Below, piece after piece: positions 42,190-51,394 of a stretch of 64,000 bases of DNA. Location: contig NZ_CAMFKM010000017.1 of assembly GCF_945957355.1 (NCBI RefSeq), forward strand, positions 1 to 64,000, given 5' to 3'. The stretch is from an uncultured Reyranella sp. (GTDB taxonomy: Bacteria > Pseudomonadota > Alphaproteobacteria > Reyranellales > Reyranellaceae). Both the position numbers and the translations under genes were made by a program. The notes below the pieces were generated by a model. The model saw nothing but the letters and a program-made list of their open reading frames with translations. It did not search any database and was not told the origin of the DNA. Every line of letters starts with the position of its first letter. Position 1 is the first letter of the stretch.

Positions 42190-43992
42190 ATGGCAGGCCC
42201 CAGCGACATTTACATATTCAAAGACGCCCTCATCGTCCTCGGGACAGCGGCCGTCGTCGCGCCCGTCGTGCATCGCCTCAAGATCAGCCCGGTCCTCGGT
42301 TTCCTGGTCGTTGGCGCCGCGCTGGGCCCGCACGGGCTTGGCCGCCTCGCCGACTATTCCCGTGCCATCGACTGGTTGACCGTCACTGGCGAGAAGCAGA
42401 TCGCCTTCATCGCCGATCTCGGCATCGTCTTCCTGCTATTCTTCATCGGCCTCGAACTCTCGATGCGCCGCCTGATCACCATGCGCCGCCTGGTCTTCGG
42501 ACTGGGCGGCTTGCAGGTCGTTCTTTCGGCGGCCGTCATCAGTCTGGTCGCGCTCTGGCTCGGCCAGGCAGCGGCCGCAGCGCTCATCATCGGCAGCTGC
42601 CTCGCGCTATCCTCGACCGCCATCGTGATGGAATTGCTGTCCGGACAGCGCCGCATGATGTCCACCACCGGCCGCACCAGCTTCGCCATCCTGCTGGCGC
42701 AGGACCTTGCGGTCGTTCCGCTGCTGTTCCTGGTGAGTGCGCTCGGCGGGCATTCGGAAGGCTCGGTTGTCCAAGGCGTCATCGTCGCCCTCGTCGAGGC
42801 CATTCTGGCCATCGCGGTGATCGCGATAGTCGGCCGCCTCGTGCTGAAGCCGCTGTTCCGGCTGGCCGCCAGCACCGACAATCCGGAATTCTTCATGGCG
42901 GCAACCCTGCTGATCGCTGTCGGTTCGGGTGTGATCGCGTCCCTTGCGGGCCTCTCGATGGCGCTTGGCGCCTTCATCGCGGGACTACTGCTTGCGGAGA
43001 CGGAATATCGGCGCGCCGTCGAGGCCATGATCGACCCGTTCCGCGGGCTGCTGCTCGGAGTCTTCTTCTTCTCGGTCGGCATGCATATCGACCTGAGCTT
43101 CATCTGGCGGGAACCGGTGCTGGTGATCGGCGGCTTCATGGCCATGATGGCCGCCAAGACGGCCCTGCTGGTCCCCCTCTGCCGCCTGTTCGGCATACCG
43201 TGGGCCGCCAGCGTCGAGACCGGCCTGCTCCTGGCGCCGGGCGGCGAGTTCGCCTTCATCGGCATCGGGCTCGCCGCGCAGTTCAACCTGGTCGATCCCG
43301 GGGTGGCGGCGGGCGTCCTCGCGGTGGTGTCGCTCACCATGGGCACACTTCCCTTCGTGTCGCTGTTCGCGCGTCGAGCCGCCCAGCGCGTTGCCAAGCA
43401 GGTGACGGGCGATGCGCCCGCGACACAGCTGCCTCCGTCCGACCACGCCAAGCGCGTGATCGTGGTCGGCCACGGTCGCGTAGGTCAGCTCGTCTGCGAC
43501 CTGCTCGACAAGCACGAGATTTCCTACATCGCCGCCGACCGCGACGCCGCCCGCGTCGAGCGCTGGCGCAAGCTCGGGCGCCCCGTCTATTTCGGCGACG
43601 CCTCGAACTCGCTGTTTCTGCAGCGCTGCGGCATCGACGAGGCGACAGGCGTCATCGTCACCATCGACACGGCGGCGGTCGACGACGTCGTGCGTGCCGT
43701 GCGCGCACGGCGGCCCGACGTGATGATCGTAGCGCGGGCCCATGACGCCCAGCATGCGCTGCATCTCTACACGCTGGCGGTCACAGACACCGTGCCGGAG
43801 ACCATCGAGGCGAGCCTGCAGCTGGCCGAATCCGCACTCGTCGGCCTGGGCGTCCCCATGGGCCTCGTCATTGCCTCGATCCACGAGCGGCGCGAGCAGG
43901 TGCGCAACGAACTGCAGGCCGCCGCCGGCGGCACCGGATCGATGACGGCGCAAATCCGACGCGCCAGGCGCGAGAAGGGCGTCAAGCCGTGA
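42190..43992 (+). CDS. CPA2-type cation/proton antiporter with TrkA-N domain (KefB-like)
   Basis: 600 residues. The N-terminal ~390 residues form the 12-13 helix exchanger (G-L-E-L-S, then S-S-T-A-I-V-M-E, then A-Q-D-L-A-V-V-P). The NAD-binding RCK/TrkA-N domain follows (about 415-530; V-V-G-H-G-R-V-G-Q, then G-D-A-S-N). Kef systems release K+ in exchange for H+ and protect against electrophiles. No separate KefF/KefG ancillary gene is adjacent. ATG 42190 preferred over an in-frame TTG three codons upstream. The next gene starts inside its stop (GTGA). Confidence 0.88.
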   Translation: MAGPSDIYIFKDALIVLGTAAVVAPVVHRLKISPVLGFLVVGAALGPHGLGRLADYSRAIDWLTVTGEKQIAFIADLGIVFLLFFIGLELSMRRLITMRRLVFGLGGLQVVLSAAVISLVALWLGQAAAAALIIGSCLALSSTAIVMELLSGQRRMMSTTGRTSFAILLAQDLAVVPLLFLVSALGGHSEGSVVQGVIVALVEAILAIAVIAIVGRLVLKPLFRLAASTDNPEFFMAATLLIAVGSGVIASLAGLSMALGAFIAGLLLAETEYRRAVEAMIDPFRGLLLGVFFFSVGMHIDLSFIWREPVLVIGGFMAMMAAKTALLVPLCRLFGIPWAASVETGLLLAPGGEFAFIGIGLAAQFNLVDPGVAAGVLAVVSLTMGTLPFVSLFARRAAQRVAKQVTGDAPATQLPPSDHAKRVIVVGHGRVGQLVCDLLDKHEISYIAADRDAARVERWRKLGRPVYFGDASNSLFLQRCGIDEATGVIVTIDTAAVDDVVRAVRARRPDVMIVARAHDAQHALHLYTLAVTDTVPETIEASLQLAESALVGLGVPMGLVIASIHERREQVRNELQAAAGGTGSMTAQIRRARREKGVKP

Positions 43993-44657
43993 AGGTCATC
44001 AGCTGGAACCTGCTGCGCCTCACCGGCGCTGCCGTCGAGGATGTGGCGACGCTGATCGACAGCCAGAAGCCCGACATCCTTCTCATGCAGGAAGCGACCC
44101 GGCATATCGAGGCGCTGCCCGGCCTGGTCGGCGGCCATTTCTACAGGCTGTCGTGGCTCGGGCGGATTCACGGGCTGGCGGTCTGGAGCCCGACCCATTT
44201 TCCACGCCCCGTGGCCCTCTCCCTGCCGGCGTCGCGACTGCCTGGGCGGCTGCCGCGCCGGCGGGCCCAGATCATCCAGATGGGCGACATCACCTTCGCC
44301 AACGTTCATCTTTCGCACGGCCAGCTTCTCAACCGCCGGCAGCTTGCCCGCGTCGCCGCGGCACTGCAGGGAAAGCCGTCGGCGATCATCGGCGACTACA
44401 ATGCCGTCGGGCCGATCTTCCTGCCCGGGTTCACCGACGTCGGCCCGCGCGAGCCGACACATCTCTCGGGCAACGTCATGCCCGTTCGCCTCGACCGCTG
44501 CCTGGCCCATGGGCTCGTCTGCCGGGCGTCCGCGGCACTTGATTTCGGCCCGTCAGACCATCGGCCCATCAGGCTCGAATTGCACCTCGAGGGGCCTCAC
44601 GCCGAGCTCGCTCCATCGCCGGCCCGCAAGGACAGGCTGCGCCGCTTCTACAGGTAG
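43989..44657 (+). CDS. Endonuclease/exonuclease/phosphatase-fold protein
   Basis: 222 residues. Motifs of the EEP fold: S-W-N-L-L-R near residue 4, L-M-Q-E-A-T (metal-binding Glu), G-D-Y-N-A-V, and the C-terminal S-D-H-R-P-I with the catalytic His. It should be a metal-dependent phosphodiesterase or phosphatase. No signal peptide, so cytoplasmic. Start is GTG 43989 nested with the stop of the antiporter. The gene ends 10 bases inside the convergent cardiolipin synthase gene. Confidence 0.85.
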   Translation: MKVISWNLLRLTGAAVEDVATLIDSQKPDILLMQEATRHIEALPGLVGGHFYRLSWLGRIHGLAVWSPTHFPRPVALSLPASRLPGRLPRRRAQIIQMGDITFANVHLSHGQLLNRRQLARVAAALQGKPSAIIGDYNAVGPIFLPGFTDVGPREPTHLSGNVMPVRLDRCLAHGLVCRASAALDFGPSDHRPIRLELHLEGPHAELAPSPARKDRLRRFYR

Positions 44658-46057
44658 GGCTGCAGCAGCCGCGCCGCGCTGTTGCGCAGGCGGATCGGCA
44701 ACGAGACGCCATCGATATCGGCCACCGTCATTCGGCGCTTCGGGGTCGTCGCCGCGACGATCTGGCGCGCGAAGGCCGCGTCGTGCAGTTCGACGTTCAG
44801 CTCGAAGTTCAGACGGAAGCTGCGCGTATCCCAGTTGGCACTGCCAATGAACGACCAGGAATCGTCGATCGTCATGAGCTTGGAATGATCGAACGGCGCC
44901 GGCAGCAGCCAGATGCGGCAGCCCGCCTGGATCAGCGGCTGGAGCGGCACCTGCCGGGCCCAGTCGAGGATCACATGATTGGAGTTCTCCGGCAGCAGGA
45001 TGTCGACGTTGATGCCGCGCATCGCGGCCAGACCCAGCGCCATGGTGAGCGGTTCGCCCGGCAGGAAGTACGGAGTCACCACGCGGATCGATTCGCGCGC
45101 GCAGGAAATGGCATGCAAGGCGACGAACTCGATCTGCTCCATGTCCTCGTCGGGACCGGAGGGCACGACGCGCGCCATTACCGTCCCGACCGGCTCGAGC
45201 GTGGGAAACCAGCCATCATCGAGTTGCTCGCCCGTCGTGAACTGCCAGTCGTCGGCGAAGGCATCGGTGAGCTGCTCGACGACCGGACCTTCGATGCGGA
45301 AATGCGTGTCGCGCACGGGATGGGCGGGGTTTTCGGCGGTGACGTTTTCCGCTCCGATATTGAGCCCGCCCGTGAAGGCCACCCGGCCGTCGATGACCAG
45401 CAGCTTGCGGTGATTGCGCAGGTTCACGAAGGGCGTGCGCCAGGGAAAATAGGAATGCAGGAAACGCGCGATCGGAACACCTGCCTGCCGCAGCCGGTTG
45501 TAGGTGCCCGACCAGAAGTAGCCGCCGCCGACCCCGTCGATCAGGACGCGTACTTTCACGCCGCGCCGCTGGGCCTCGATCAGGGCCTCGTGGAACTTCT
45601 CGCCGGCCGAGTCGGCGCGGAAAATATAGCTGCAGAGGCCGACAGTCGTCCTGGCACGGCCGATTTCCTCGAGCATCCGCGGGTAGGCCTCGTCGCCACT
45701 GTGCAGCATCTCGACGATGTTGCCCGGCTTCGACGGCAGGCCCGTCAGCCGCCCGACCGCGTATTCCAGCGGCGTCAGCGAATCCCGCGCGACTGTCGCC
45801 GTGGAGGTGGCTGCTGCAAGAGGTGTGTGTTGTCTCTTGAGCCTCAGGGCACGCCGCTTCACGCGATTGATGCCCATGATGGCGTAGAGCAGCCCCCCCA
45901 GGAAGGGCGAGAGCCAGGCGATGCCGATCCACGAAACCGCGGCGCCGACGCTACGCTTGTAGAGCAGAACGTGGACCGTGACGGCTACCGCAATGGCGAC
46001 GTGGCCTACCGCGGCGGCCGTTCCGACCAACGCCGCTACATTGTCATCGAGAGTCAC
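44648..46057 (-). CDS. cls: Cardiolipin synthase (phospholipase D family)
   Basis: 469 residues. Two N-terminal membrane helices (about 10-60) precede two HKD motifs: N-H-R-K-L-L-V-I-D-G with G-G-L-N-I-G, and D-H-S-K-L-M-T-I-D-D with G-S-A-N-W-D-T-R-S. That is the layout of ClsA-type synthases, which condense phosphatidylglycerol into cardiolipin at the inner membrane. Confidence 0.92.
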   Translation of the reverse strand: MTLDDNVAALVGTAAAVGHVAIAVAVTVHVLLYKRSVGAAVSWIGIAWLSPFLGGLLYAIMGINRVKRRALRLKRQHTPLAAATSTATVARDSLTPLEYAVGRLTGLPSKPGNIVEMLHSGDEAYPRMLEEIGRARTTVGLCSYIFRADSAGEKFHEALIEAQRRGVKVRVLIDGVGGGYFWSGTYNRLRQAGVPIARFLHSYFPWRTPFVNLRNHRKLLVIDGRVAFTGGLNIGAENVTAENPAHPVRDTHFRIEGPVVEQLTDAFADDWQFTTGEQLDDGWFPTLEPVGTVMARVVPSGPDEDMEQIEFVALHAISCARESIRVVTPYFLPGEPLTMALGLAAMRGINVDILLPENSNHVILDWARQVPLQPLIQAGCRIWLLPAPFDHSKLMTIDDSWSFIGSANWDTRSFRLNFELNVELHDAAFARQIVAATTPKRRMTVADIDGVSLPIRLRNSAARLLQPYL

Positions 46058-46140
46058 TTCGCCCGTTCCCCCGGTTCCTGCAACGCGGCTGGTCGAGGGA
46101 CTGTTCTAGCGACGACCCAGGCCGAACGCCATGCGCCTGG

Positions 46141-46159
46141 CGCCCGCTTCAGGCGGGCG
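46141..46159 (-). terminator. GC-rich stem-loop after acuI
   Basis: CGCCCGC (46141-46147) and GCGGGCG (46153-46159) pair perfectly across 5 bases, 17 bases past the acuI stop on the minus strand. There is no U-run after it, so it is a weak candidate for an intrinsic terminator. The remaining gap up to the cls start holds nothing else I recognise. Confidence 0.35.
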
Positions 46160-46176
46160 GAATTGACGTGGCACCA

Positions 46177-47169
46177 TCATCTGTTCACGTCGACGACAAT
46201 GCGACCGCGGACCTCCCCCTTGAGGATCCTGGGGGCCAGAGCCATCAGATCGTCGAGGCCCGCCTCGCTCACGGTGCTCTCGAGCTTGTCGAGCGGCAGG
46301 TCGTCCCCGAGACGGCGCCACGCTTCCTCGCGGGGCGCCTTCGGCAGCATCACGGAGTCGATGCCGTAGACGGTTATACCGCGCAGGATGAACGGCAGGA
46401 TCGAACCCGGGAACGACGGTCCGGCTGCGAGACCGCAGACCGCCGCCGCACCGCCATACTTCACCTGCGCCAGCGCCCGGGCAAACATCACGCCGGACAC
46501 GGTATCGACGACGCCGGCGAAGCGCTCGCCGAGCAGCGGCCGGTCGGGCGCTTCGGTCAGTTCCTTGCGGTCCATGATCGTCGTGGCACCGAGCGACTTG
46601 AGGTATTCGCCTTCCTGTGGCCGGCCGGTTGCCGCCACCACCGCGTAGCCGAGTTTCGCCAGGATCGCGACGGCTACCGAGCCGACCCCGCCGGCTGCTC
46701 CCGTGACCAGGATCTCGCCCTTTGCCGGATCAATGCCGTGCTTCTCGAGGGCCATTACGCAGAGCATCGATGTGTAGCCCGCCGTGCCGATCGCCATCGC
46801 ATGCCGGGTCGAGAGGGAAGCCGGCAACTTGACGAGCCAGTCACCTTTCACGCGCGCCCTGGTGGCGTAGCCGCCCCAATGAAGCTCTCCCACGCGATAG
46901 CCATTCAACACGACCTTGTCGCCCGCCTTGAACGCGGCATTCCCGGAGCTTTCGACCGTGCCGGCAAAGTCAATGCCACCGACATGGGGCCAGGTTTTGA
47001 CCAATCCACCACCGGTGGTGAGCACCAGACCGTCCTTGTAGTTCAGGGTCGAATAATCGATCGCCACGACGACGTCGCCCGCCGGCAGCTTGTCCTCGGG
47101 CAGCGTTTCGATGGCGCCGCTGACCTTTCGGTCGGCACCCTGAGTCAAGACAAGCGCGCGGAAAGTCAT
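46177..47169 (-). CDS. acuI: Acrylyl-CoA reductase-type MDR oxidoreductase (AcuI/YhdH)
   Basis: 330 residues. A GroES-like N-terminal part (D-Y-S-T-L-N-Y-K-D-G) and an NADPH-binding Rossmann part (V-T-G-A-A-G-G-V-G-S-V-A) with the YhdH hallmark V-A-A-T-G-R-P-Q-E. No zinc-binding cysteines. AcuI reduces acryloyl-CoA to propionyl-CoA and protects against this electrophile; related members have other enoyl substrates. No dddL/prp genes are in the window. Confidence 0.88.
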   Translation of the reverse strand: MTFRALVLTQGADRKVSGAIETLPEDKLPAGDVVVAIDYSTLNYKDGLVLTTGGGLVKTWPHVGGIDFAGTVESSGNAAFKAGDKVVLNGYRVGELHWGGYATRARVKGDWLVKLPASLSTRHAMAIGTAGYTSMLCVMALEKHGIDPAKGEILVTGAAGGVGSVAVAILAKLGYAVVAATGRPQEGEYLKSLGATTIMDRKELTEAPDRPLLGERFAGVVDTVSGVMFARALAQVKYGGAAAVCGLAAGPSFPGSILPFILRGITVYGIDSVMLPKAPREEAWRRLGDDLPLDKLESTVSEAGLDDLMALAPRILKGEVRGRIVVDVNR

Positions 47170-47500
47170 GGAAACTCCCTATCAAATCGAAGCAGCTCTG
47201 TAGCAAGACCGCCAAGGCTCAAACAGTCTCGCCGGGGGGCCCGTTTCGCTGTCCGCATTGCAGCCAACCGCCGGCGTCAGGCCGAGAACAGGGCGCTCCA
47301 AGGGCAACAGCGAATACCCACTGCAAAAATAATGTTCATCTCTTCAGCAGACGAAACCCTTACGAATGCGTGCATCGAAACTTGCGTCGCTACTAGGACG
47401 TCATGCAAAAAAAGGCGAACAAGAACGCTTCAATACTGGTAAAGTTAATTGTCGTACAAATTACGGGGAGATTAGGGGCGCTACCTGCGTACCGGTTTGC
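47170..47500. other. Lower-GC gap upstream of the sulfotransferase gene
   Basis: 331 bases between acuI and the sulfotransferase domain start. Around 47320-47470 the DNA is distinctly richer in A/T than the surroundings (A-runs, TTAATTG, AATAATG). An in-frame ATG at 47366 would extend the sulfotransferase by 45 residues, but they resemble no family. No RNA or repeat seen. Confidence 0.45.
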
Positions 47501-48532
47501 ATGTTTGGAACTTATCGCCTCCCCGTCCTGTCGACCGTGCCGCGCTCGGGCACCTGGTTCCTGCGCTATCTTTTCTCATTCGTATGCCATCTCGAACAAG
47601 GTGGCCGCCTCGACGATCTCTTGACGGGCGAAGTCATCGGCAATCCCCATGGGGCGACCTTCGACTTCACTCGCTTCAGAGGCGGGCCGCTGTTCCGAGT
47701 GGCCGGGACCTTGCCGGACGAACATATGTTCATCGGTCATACGGTGTGCCCCGGCTTCCACGACGTGGTTTCGGCAAAGCATTGGTGGCGGCGCACTTCG
47801 TTCCACGTGCCCGGCTACGATTGCTTCCACGAGGAGACGAGCTATCGGCACACGCCCGTGGATCTGGCGAACTACGCCTATGCTCCGGTCAGGGTGACGG
47901 CCATGGACCGCGCGGCGAGCAAGGGGCGCGGAGCCCCTATCGCCCTCGTCTACCGTAACCCGGTCGATCAGGCTTTCTCTTATTTCCGCTACTGCCAGGC
48001 ACATGTCAGTCCGGCATACCATTTGCTTCGGGGTCGCCCGGTCGCCGATATGTCCTTCCGGGAATACCTGCTCGACGCGGCGCTGGTCTCGTACGCTCGC
48101 CAGTTCATCTCCTATCAGTTCCAGGCTGAGCGGTATCCCGGCCTGGTGAAGCTGATCCCCTACGAAAACCTGATCGACCGGCCGGTCGAAACGGCAACGC
48201 ACCTGCTCGACCATTTCTGCGGTACACACCGAGACTGGCCGATGTTGCCTGCCGCGGTACGGCTGGTGCGGAAGGAACATATGCGCGCCATCGAGGGCAA
48301 GCTCGGCAATTCGCTCGACGGCACCCGCAACGGCCAGGACAGCCACATGCGCCCGTCGGAGGACGCCGGGCGTGACGGGCTGGCGGACCCTGCGCTTCGC
48401 GACGAGACAATTGCCCGGTTGAGCGATCTCGGCGTGGATTGCAGCCTCTTCAGTTGGCCGAGCCATCGCGCCGCAACTGCGCGGCAGGACTTTCTGGAAG
48501 ACGTTCGACGGCGAGAGCACGCATATCGCTGA
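47501..48532 (+). CDS. Sulfotransferase-family protein
   Basis: 343 residues. The PAPS-binding loop is at the N-terminus (T-V-P-R-S-G-T-W-F-L-R-Y-L), and the 3'-phosphate-binding block follows later (A-L-V-Y-R-N-P-V-D-Q-A-F-S). It would transfer sulfate from PAPS to a hydroxyl or amino group; the acceptor is unknown. The start is uncertain: 47501 puts the PAPS loop at the usual distance from the N-terminus; 47366 is an alternative; neither has a good ribosome binding site. Upstream lower GC hints at separate ancestry. No PAPS synthesis genes nearby. Confidence 0.75.
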   Translation: MFGTYRLPVLSTVPRSGTWFLRYLFSFVCHLEQGGRLDDLLTGEVIGNPHGATFDFTRFRGGPLFRVAGTLPDEHMFIGHTVCPGFHDVVSAKHWWRRTSFHVPGYDCFHEETSYRHTPVDLANYAYAPVRVTAMDRAASKGRGAPIALVYRNPVDQAFSYFRYCQAHVSPAYHLLRGRPVADMSFREYLLDAALVSYARQFISYQFQAERYPGLVKLIPYENLIDRPVETATHLLDHFCGTHRDWPMLPAAVRLVRKEHMRAIEGKLGNSLDGTRNGQDSHMRPSEDAGRDGLADPALRDETIARLSDLGVDCSLFSWPSHRAATARQDFLEDVRRREHAYR

Positions 48533-48620
48533 CAGGTTTCGCTCCGGCCGGGATTATCCACATTGCGTCTGTGGCCATGAGATGCTTGCCAAGCATCGAA
48601 GCGGCCCCCAACTCTACGGC

Positions 48621-49505
48621 ATGCCGTCCTTTTTCAGCCTCCAGCCCCATCGCAGTGTGATCTCCGTCGCGGGAGCTGACCGCGTCGAGTTCCTGCAGGG
48701 TCTGATCTCCAACGACACGAGGAAGGTGGCTCCGGACCACGCGATCTGGGCGGCGCTGCTCACGCCGCAGGGGAGATTCCTCAACGACATGTTCGTGGCC
48801 GATGCCGGCGGCGACACGTTCTTCGTTGAGACCGAACGCGAGCGGGCGCCGACGCTCGCGAAGAAACTCAAGATGTACACGCTGCGCTCCAAGGTCGACG
48901 TCGAGGATCTGGGAGCCACGCTCGAAGTCGCAGTGGCATTCGGCGACGACACGTCGAGCGCATTCGGCATCGAGGGAGCTGTCTCATTCGCCGATCCCCG
49001 ACTGTCGAGGCTTGGCGTCCGCGTCATCGCTCCAGCCGGACAGGCCGCGGCGCTCCTGTCGGCCCGCGGCTTCACCGAAGCGTCCCTGGCCGCCTACGAC
49101 GCGCTGCGCCTGCCGCTTGGCGTGCCCGACGGAAGCCGCGATCTTCAGGTCGAGAAGGCGCTGCTGCTCGAGAACGGCTTCGACGAGCTGAACGGCGTGG
49201 ATTGGAAAAAGGGCTGCTACATGGGCCAGGAGCTGACGGCGCGCACCAAGTACCGCGCCCTGATCAGGAAGCGCCTTTTTCCCGTGAAGCTCGAGGGTCC
49301 GCTGCCGGAACCCGGGACGCCGGTCCATCGCGACGGCGAGGAAGTCGGCGAGGTGCGCTCCGGCACGGGGGATCGCGCTTTGGCGATGCTGCGGCTCGAC
49401 GCGGCGCGCGCTGACGGTACCGCGCTGATGGCAGGTGCGACGCGCATCGTGCCGGAAATCCCTGACTGGATGCACCTTCCCGATCCGGGTGCCTCTAGCG
49501 GCTAG
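48621..49505 (+). CDS. ygfZ: Folate-binding YgfZ/GcvT-like protein
   Basis: 294 residues. The YgfZ signature K-G-C-Y-M-G-Q-E is present (W-K-K-G-C-Y-M-G-Q-E-L-T-A-R), with the essential Cys. YgfZ uses tetrahydrofolate and helps assemble or repair iron-sulphur clusters in enzymes such as MiaB. ATG 48621 gives a standard N-terminus; ATG 48582 would add 13 residues. Confidence 0.9.
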   Translation: MPSFFSLQPHRSVISVAGADRVEFLQGLISNDTRKVAPDHAIWAALLTPQGRFLNDMFVADAGGDTFFVETERERAPTLAKKLKMYTLRSKVDVEDLGATLEVAVAFGDDTSSAFGIEGAVSFADPRLSRLGVRVIAPAGQAAALLSARGFTEASLAAYDALRLPLGVPDGSRDLQVEKALLLENGFDELNGVDWKKGCYMGQELTARTKYRALIRKRLFPVKLEGPLPEPGTPVHRDGEEVGEVRSGTGDRALAMLRLDAARADGTALMAGATRIVPEIPDWMHLPDPGASSG

Positions 49506-49549
49506 GGCCCACGGGCTTTAAGGTCTCTCCGCGCCGCCTGCCCGAGGAG

Positions 49550-51361
49550 ATGACCGTGAAGCGTATCAATCCCAATCCCTTCACCACGCGGCCCGAGATC
49601 GTCGGCACGTTCGGCGTCGTCACCTCAACGCACTGGATCGCGACCGCCGTCGGCATGGGCATCCTCGAACGGGGCGGCAATGCCTTCGACGCCGCCGTCG
49701 CCACCGCCTTCACCCTGCAGGTCGTCGAGCCGCATCTCTGCGGTCCCGGCGGCGATGCGCCGCTGATCCTGCACGATGTGCGCCGCGGCAAGACCGAGGT
49801 CGTGTGCGGCCAGGGGCCGATGCCGGCGGGCGCCACCATCGCTCATTACAAGGGGCTGGGCCTCGACCTCATCCCCGGCACCGGCCTCCTGCCGGCCTGC
49901 ATCCCAGGCACGTTCGATGCCTATATGCTGATCCTGCGTGACTACGGAACGATGCGCTTGGCCGACGTGCTGGCGCCCGCCATCGGCTACTGGCTGAACG
50001 GCCATCCCCTCGTCGAACGCGCGAGCGCGACCATCGCCACCGTCGCCGAACAGTTCCGTACCCATTGGAAAACGTCGGCCGCCGTGTTCCTGCCGGGCGG
50101 CGATGTTCCGAAGCCCGAGACCCTCTTCCGCAACGTCACCCTGGGCAATACGTATGCCCGCATCCTGAAGGAAGCCGAAGCGGGCGGCGGTGGACGCGAA
50201 GCCGAGATCGAGCGCGCGCGAAGGACCTGGAACCAGGGCTTCGTTGCCGAGGCGATCGACAAATTCTGCCGCACTGAAGACGTCATGGATGTCTCCGGCA
50301 AACCCAACCGGGGCGTGCTGACCGGCCAGGACATGGCGGGATGGCAGGCGACGGTCGAGGCGCCGCTCACCTACGACTACGGTCGGTACACGGTTTGCAA
50401 GGCGCACACCTGGACGCAGGGCCCGGTAGTCCTGCAGCAACTTGCGCTACTCAAAGGCTTCGACCTCGACGGCATGGATCCGACCAGTCCCGACTTCATC
50501 CACCTGCAGGTCGAATGCCTGAAGCTGGCCTATGCCGATCGCGAGGCCTTCTACGGCGATCCGGCCTTCGTCGACGTGCCGATGCAGACCCTGCTGTCGG
50601 ACGCCTACAACGCCGATCGCCGCGCGCTGGTCGATCCGGCCTCCGCCTCGATGGAGCAGCGTCCCGGCAAGGTCGACGGCTATGGCGGCATGGTGAAACT
50701 GCGCCGCGCCGACGGGGTGAGGCTCGGCGTTGCGTCGAGCGGCGCGGGCGAACCCACGGTGGGTCGCGTCGGCCAGACCAACGGCGATACCGTGCATTTC
50801 GACATCATCGACAAGGACGGCAACATGATCTCGGCCACCCCCTCGGGCGGCTGGCTGCAGAGCTCGCCGGTCATTCCCGAGATCGGCTTTCCGCTTGGCA
50901 CGCGCGGCCAGATGTTCTGGCTGGAGGAAGGGCTTCCGGGTTCGCTGGCGCCGGGTAAGCGGCCGCGCAGCACGCTCACGCCCACCCTCGCCCACCGCGA
51001 CGACAAGCCGTACATGGTCTGGGGTTCCCCTGGCGGCGACCAGCAGGACCAGTGGGTCACGCAGCATTTCCTGCGCCACGTCCATTGCGGCATGAACCTG
51101 CAGGAGGCGATCGATGCGCCGGCCTGGCACAGCGAGCACTTCCCCTCCTCCTTCTGGCCGCGCACCGCGCGTCCCGGCGTGCTGGTGCTGGAAGGCCGCA
51201 TTCCCAAGGACACCGTCGCCGAGTTGAAGAAACGCGGCCACGAGGTCGAGGTGAACGACGAATGGTCCGAAGGCCGCCTCACCGCCGCGACGCGCGACGA
51301 TCCGTGGCGCAAGGCGGCCGCCAATCCGCGCGGCATGCAGGGCTATGCGGCGGGCCGATGA
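49550..51361 (+). CDS. ggt: Gamma-glutamyltranspeptidase family protein
   Basis: 603 residues. Large-subunit features (G-G-N-A-F-D-A-A-V-A, then G-P-G-G-D-A) lead to the autoprocessing site N-G-D-T-V-H-F, where Thr becomes the N-terminal nucleophile of the small subunit; then S-A-T-P-S-G-G and G-S-P-G-G-D-Q. No obvious signal peptide, so it may be cytoplasmic, unlike E. coli GGT. It cleaves gamma-glutamyl amides such as glutathione. A peptide ABC transporter follows at once on the same strand, which suggests uptake and cleavage are paired. Confidence 0.9.
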   Translation: MTVKRINPNPFTTRPEIVGTFGVVTSTHWIATAVGMGILERGGNAFDAAVATAFTLQVVEPHLCGPGGDAPLILHDVRRGKTEVVCGQGPMPAGATIAHYKGLGLDLIPGTGLLPACIPGTFDAYMLILRDYGTMRLADVLAPAIGYWLNGHPLVERASATIATVAEQFRTHWKTSAAVFLPGGDVPKPETLFRNVTLGNTYARILKEAEAGGGGREAEIERARRTWNQGFVAEAIDKFCRTEDVMDVSGKPNRGVLTGQDMAGWQATVEAPLTYDYGRYTVCKAHTWTQGPVVLQQLALLKGFDLDGMDPTSPDFIHLQVECLKLAYADREAFYGDPAFVDVPMQTLLSDAYNADRRALVDPASASMEQRPGKVDGYGGMVKLRRADGVRLGVASSGAGEPTVGRVGQTNGDTVHFDIIDKDGNMISATPSGGWLQSSPVIPEIGFPLGTRGQMFWLEEGLPGSLAPGKRPRSTLTPTLAHRDDKPYMVWGSPGGDQQDQWVTQHFLRHVHCGMNLQEAIDAPAWHSEHFPSSFWPRTARPGVLVLEGRIPKDTVAELKKRGHEVEVNDEWSEGRLTAATRDDPWRKAAANPRGMQGYAAGR

Positions 51362-51394
51362 ACGAGCCTCGACGGTCCTGGCGCCCTCCTGCCG

